A stretch of DNA of 44,009 nucleotides from Gemmatimonadetes bacterium 13_1_40CM_69_22 (GTDB lineage: Bacteria; Gemmatimonadota; Gemmatimonadetes; Gemmatimonadales; GWC2-71-9). The stretch covers positions 1 to 44,009 of the forward strand of contig MNEL01000002.1 in NCBI GenBank assembly GCA_001917665.1, read 5' to 3'. Below are positions 40,954-44,009 of the stretch, in pieces. Below the pieces are notes generated by a model that had not been told where the DNA came from, searched no databases, and was given only the letters and a program-made list of their open reading frames with translations. The position numbers and the translations under genes were made by a program. Within the stretch, counting starts at the first letter, position 1. Every line of letters begins with the position of its first letter.

Positions 40954-43254
40954 ATGACTACCACACATTTTGGCCGGGTCGTGATCCTGGCGTGTTTCGG
41001 CACTGCTAGTGGCCTTACCCGCCCCGCGGCAGCCGCGCCGCGCACCGCGGACGCTGCCGTTTCCGGGTCCGACGCGCGGACTCTTTCCGGACGCGTGACC
41101 GACCCCGGCGGCAAGCCTGTCGCGCAAGCCGCCGTCCGCTTGATTGAGCTCAAGCGCACGGCGACCAGTGACAACGACGGAAAGTATTCCATCACGCAGA
41201 TCCCGCCGGGCAGCTACACGATCTCCTTTAGGGTGATTGGGTACGCGCCGCAGGTGCGCAAGGTGACGGTCGGCGCCGCGGATGTAACGGTCGATGTCAC
41301 GCTCAAGCCGTCGGTGATCGAGCTCCCCGCCGTCCAGGTCTCGGCCTCGGCGGAGGCCACGAGCGCGCTCAACTCCCCGCAGCCGATCGCGACAGTGAGC
41401 GAGGAGGATCTCACGAAGGTGCGCCCCACCAGTCTGGGCGAGGCGCTTGCGGACGTCGCCGGCGTGCGCAACAACAGCAGCGGAGCGGCCGCCGGGAAAC
41501 CCGTCATCCGCGGGCTCACGAACAACCGCGTCCTGGTCTTGGACAACGGGCAGCGCCTGGAACACAACCAGTGGGGCGACGATCACTTCTCCAGCGTAGA
41601 GCCGGCGGCATCATCGCGGATCGAGATCATCCGCGGTCCCGCGAGCGTACTGTACGGGTCGGATGCGCTGGGAGGCGTGATCAACATCATCGAACCGGAC
41701 TTGCCTGACGGCATCGGCCGTGCCCCGTTCGTCCAAGGCAGTGTGACGGGGGGGTTCGCGAGCGGCAACCGTCAGCCCGACGGTTCGCTCACGCTGGAGG
41801 GAGCGAGCAGCGGCTTCGGATACCGGGCGTCGGTCACCGGGCGGACCGCAGAAGACACCCGCACCCCGACCTACACCCTGTGGAACAGCGCGTATCACAA
41901 CGTCGGGGGGACCGGAACGCTGGGGTACCGCGGCACCTGGGGCTACCTCACCGGCCGGTACACGTACCGCAACGACCGGCTCAACTTGACCGACGAAGAC
42001 CCAACGGCGACGGGCCGTGCCGGCACCGATGACCACCGTGGCCACCTCGACCTTTCCATTCCCGTCGGGCCGTCGCGCTTGGACTGGGGCGTAGGGTACG
42101 AGCGCAACCAGCGTCACGAGTGGGCGGACGCCACGTCCACGAGTGAGGCCTTCGGTATGCGGCAAAAGTCGTACACGACCGAGGCCCGCCTGCACCATTC
42201 CCCCCTCGGGCCATTCAGCGGCCTCGTCGGCCTCTCGGGTGAGTACACCACCGATGCCAACTTCGGGGAGGAGTTTCTCGAGCCCGACTCCAAGGCCGCC
42301 GACGCGGCGCTATACGTCTTCGAGCAAACCGACATCGGACGCTGGAACCTCTCATTTGGGGGGCGCTATGATTACCGGCACCTCGATGTCGACGCCAATG
42401 CCGACCTGGGTAACCCGGCCGCCAAGCGCCACTGGAGCTCGGTCACCGGCAATCTGGGTGTGTTGTACCACCTGACGGAGCCCGTGGCGTTGGTACTCAA
42501 CGTGGGACGAGGGTTCCGCTCGCCATCGACCTTCGACCTCTTCGCCAACGGCCCGCACGAGGCGACATCCACCTTCGAGCGCGGAAACCCCAACCTGAGT
42601 ACGGAAACGTCGTTGAACACTGATGTCGCTGTCCGGATCCAGTCCGCGTCGGCCGCGGCCGAGGTGGGCGGCTTCGTCAATCTGATCAAGAACTTCATTT
42701 ATACGGTGCCGGCGAATCAAATCGATCCGGGTTCTGGTCTTCAGATCTATGATGTCACGCAAGGCGACGCGGTGCTGCGCGGATTCGAGGGACAGCTCCA
42801 ATACCACCCCACCGCCTACCTCCACCTCGAGGGGACGGCGGATTACGTGTACGGCAAGAACACGACCGCGGGAGAGGCGCTGCCGAGTATGCCTCCCTTC
42901 CGGGCGACATACACCGCCCGGCTCGAAGCAAGGTCCCTGGGGAAGCTTTCCAGCCCCTACTTCTCGGTCGGTGGGGAGTCCAATGCGCGGCAGACTCGGC
43001 TGAATCCGGCGGAGGCGACATTCTACGCCGACGCGTTCGGGGGGCAGGGCTATCAGTCCAAGCCATACACCCTGGTCAATCTGGCCACGGGGTTCTCCCT
43101 GCCGACGAGCGCTGGGCGGACGGTCCAATTCGACTTCCAGCTGCGGAACGCACTCGACCAGGACTGGGTGGACTATCTAAGCCACCTCAAGACGCTGGCG
43201 CCCAACCCCGGCATCGGACGCAACTTCATCGCGAGAGTAACGGCGGGGTTCTGA
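40954..43254 (+). CDS. TonB-dependent outer-membrane receptor, probable metal receptor
   Basis: 766 aa, ATG 40954 with AGGGGAG 6 nt upstream. After the signal region, residues about 45-125 form a carboxypeptidase-regulatory-like beta-sandwich (SGRVTDPGGKPVAQAAVRLIE, SITQIPPGSYTISFRVIGYAPQVRKV). The plug domain follows (VSEEDLTKVRPTSLGEALADVAGV, KPVIRGLTNNRVLVLDNGQRLEHNQWGDDH, RIEIIRGPASVLYGSDALGGVINI), then a 22-strand-type barrel ending in FIARVTAGF with terminal Phe. The His/Asp-rich plug loop HNQWGDDH suggests a metal ligand and context supports zinc-type uptake (ZnuD-like), but substrate is inferred. Energised by TonB/ExbBD not seen here. Confidence 0.88.
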   Translation: MTTTHFGRVVILACFGTASGLTRPAAAAPRTADAAVSGSDARTLSGRVTDPGGKPVAQAAVRLIELKRTATSDNDGKYSITQIPPGSYTISFRVIGYAPQVRKVTVGAADVTVDVTLKPSVIELPAVQVSASAEATSALNSPQPIATVSEEDLTKVRPTSLGEALADVAGVRNNSSGAAAGKPVIRGLTNNRVLVLDNGQRLEHNQWGDDHFSSVEPAASSRIEIIRGPASVLYGSDALGGVINIIEPDLPDGIGRAPFVQGSVTGGFASGNRQPDGSLTLEGASSGFGYRASVTGRTAEDTRTPTYTLWNSAYHNVGGTGTLGYRGTWGYLTGRYTYRNDRLNLTDEDPTATGRAGTDDHRGHLDLSIPVGPSRLDWGVGYERNQRHEWADATSTSEAFGMRQKSYTTEARLHHSPLGPFSGLVGLSGEYTTDANFGEEFLEPDSKAADAALYVFEQTDIGRWNLSFGGRYDYRHLDVDANADLGNPAAKRHWSSVTGNLGVLYHLTEPVALVLNVGRGFRSPSTFDLFANGPHEATSTFERGNPNLSTETSLNTDVAVRIQSASAAAEVGGFVNLIKNFIYTVPANQIDPGSGLQIYDVTQGDAVLRGFEGQLQYHPTAYLHLEGTADYVYGKNTTAGEALPSMPPFRATYTARLEARSLGKLSSPYFSVGGESNARQTRLNPAEATFYADAFGGQGYQSKPYTLVNLATGFSLPTSAGRTVQFDFQLRNALDQDWVDYLSHLKTLAPNPGIGRNFIARVTAGF

Positions 43255-43280
43255 GGGGGGTTGAGTCTCATTGGGTCACC

Positions 43281-43309
43281 TTGGGAGCGTGAAGGCTCCG
43301 CTCTATATT
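43281..43309 (+). promoter_or_regulatory. Sigma70-type promoter for the gene at 43321
   Basis: TTGGGA (43281-43286), exactly 17 bp, then TATATT (43304-43309). The ATG begins 11 bp after the -10, so the transcript would have a leader of about 5 nt or none, consistent with leaderless translation. Confidence 0.6.
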
Positions 43310-43320
43310 CTGCGGACTCG

Positions 43321-43974
43321 ATGAGGGGCACACTGCGGGCGGTCAGGCGGACCGGAGGACGGGCGGTCGGAAGAGTCTTGCTGGCAGCGCTTCTCCTGTC
43401 CGCCTGTTCGTCCGTCCGTCTGTCCGCCCAGTTGTCCGTCCAGCCTTGCGTCGGTCTGCGGTACACATCCACCCTCGTCCACGACTTCCTCGTGACGCCG
43501 TTCGACGTTCGCCCCGCGCTGGCGCCGGCGATCGCTCTCACGCTGGCGGCGCCGCTCCAGCGTCGCTGGACGGCGCAGGCGTCACTCGATTTCTCGACGA
43601 GCGAGCTCGAGCGCCACGACGCCGACGGCACGTCGGCCGACTTGGGCCGTCTGAGCGTGCTCGCGTTGACGGTGGGATTGCGGCGACCGCTCCGCGGCGG
43701 CTTCACAGTCGGCGCCGCCGTGGGCGGCCTCAAGTACCTTCCCGCCGGCGAGACGGGAATCTTCCGGAGCGGCGCGGGCGGGGTGTTCGCACTCGCCGGT
43801 GCCGTCGCCTCGTATACGCCCTCCCGCGCCGTCGGCCGCTGGCAGCTCGGGGTCGAGGCGCGCTACGATGTGCACCGGTTCATCACCCCTGCCCTGCGCA
43901 GCGAAGGGTTCACCTCGGCCCGGACGGTGCATCGGGTCGCGCTGGCCCTGCGCGCCGCAAGGGCCGCGTCGTGA
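43321..43974 (+). CDS. Small exported protein, probable outer-membrane barrel
   Basis: 217 aa, ATG 43321 immediately downstream of a good promoter. The signal peptide region (basic RRTGGRAVGR, hydrophobic VLLAALLLSACSSVRLSAQ) is encoded by tetramer repeats; LLSAC may be a lipobox, or cleavage may occur after SAQ. The mature part alternates hydrophobic and polar residues in strand-like stretches (LALTVGLRRPLRGGFTVGAAVGGLKYLP, LAGAVASYTPSRAVGRWQLGVEARYDVHRF), suggesting an 8-strand barrel. I do not recognise a family. GTGA overlap with the next gene. Confidence 0.65.
   Translation: MRGTLRAVRRTGGRAVGRVLLAALLLSACSSVRLSAQLSVQPCVGLRYTSTLVHDFLVTPFDVRPALAPAIALTLAAPLQRRWTAQASLDFSTSELERHDADGTSADLGRLSVLALTVGLRRPLRGGFTVGAAVGGLKYLPAGETGIFRSGAGGVFALAGAVASYTPSRAVGRWQLGVEARYDVHRFITPALRSEGFTSARTVHRVALALRAARAAS
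43337..43443. repeat. Tetramer inverted-arm element in a signal-peptide region
   Basis: The left arm (43337-43372) is built of G-rich tetramers (GGGC, GGTC, AGGC, GGAC, CGGA, GGAC, GGGC, GGTC). The right arm (43396-43443) is twelve tetramers of complementary type (CTGT, CCGC, CTGT, TCGT, CCGT, CCGT, CTGT, CCGC, CCAG, TTGT, CCGT, CCAG). It has the same two-arm design as the heptamer and 13-mer elements, again inside a signal-peptide coding region. Confidence 0.6.
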
Positions 43975-44009
43975 GGCGCGCGCTCGTCGCCGCAGCCGCT
44001 CTGCTTCCG
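43971..44009 (+). CDS. Start of a further exported protein (cut by window edge)
   Basis: GTG 43971 overlaps the preceding stop and the 13 visible codons (VRRALVAAAALLP) look like the basic and hydrophobic parts of a signal peptide. Nothing more can be said. Confidence 0.5.
   Translation, partial: MRRALVAAAALLP

Noticed and set aside
1-44009. Mobile element or genomic island
   Set aside because: No transposase, integrase or tRNA-flanked boundary, and base composition looks uniform; genes are largely core functions.

Overview
The window is GC-rich, gene-dense chromosomal DNA from a Gram-negative-type bacterium. It encodes outer-membrane barrels, a TonB receptor, SurA-like chaperones and a heptosyltransferase-like enzyme. 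Starts are often GTG or TTG, and stops and starts commonly overlap. The gene order (mfd beside two peptidyl-prolyl isomerases and pdxA; hisZ-hisG; ftsEX followed by an EnvC-like gene) and the many secreted proteins suggest Gemmatimonadota. That assignment is inference; there is no rRNA to confirm it. I saw no tRNA, CRISPR array, prophage or insertion sequence.

Layout. 0-2.9 kb (minus): typA, cut by the left edge, and a CDF metal exporter. 2.9-7.2 kb: hisD (minus) divergent from a CNNM/CBS protein-hisZ-hisG operon (plus). 7.2-16.7 kb (minus): one long operon, DUF58 - BatA/VWA - mfd - PrsA-like lipoprotein - SurA-like - pdxA. 16.9-19.9 kb (plus): a secreted DUF4384-like protein and an M28 peptidase. 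19.9-21 kb (minus): an unusually short rho. 21.0-33.8 kb (plus): one long run, lepA - GT9 - ROK kinase - PfkB kinase - STAS/HATPase - DUF4325-like - Cys/Met PLP enzyme - ftsE - ftsX - EnvC-like - HlyD-like - ABC ATPase - ABC permease. 33.8-35.3 kb (minus): a pseudo-receiver/GAF/GGDEF protein. 35.3-36.9 kb (plus): pcm and nfo. 36.9-44 kb (plus): a probable metal-acquisition cluster made of two paralogous small Cys/His secreted proteins, a porin-like barrel, a ZnuA-like binding protein, a ZnuB-like permease, a TonB receptor and another small exported protein. No ATPase for the importer is present.

The most unusual feature is a set of short-unit tandem repeats arranged as inverted arms. The units are heptamers, 13-mers or tetramers, and most copies sit exactly at gene boundaries. 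At hisD/CDF the repeat supplies one gene's stop codon and the next gene's start codon. At the permease/GGDEF junction a perfect 19-bp palindrome carries both stop codons. At ftsX/envC and envC/hlyD two copies of a 13-mer element encode similar N-termini (basic region plus export signal) on two unrelated proteins. A tetramer version underlies the signal peptide of the protein at 43.3 kb. Two heptamer tracts lie inside mfd. This looks like a repeat-generating process that shapes protein termini and signal peptides.

No stretch above 300 bases lacks a gene. The largest gaps (1787-1966, 16723-16891, 40840-40953, 37252-37352) hold promoter, repeat or hairpin sequence where noted.
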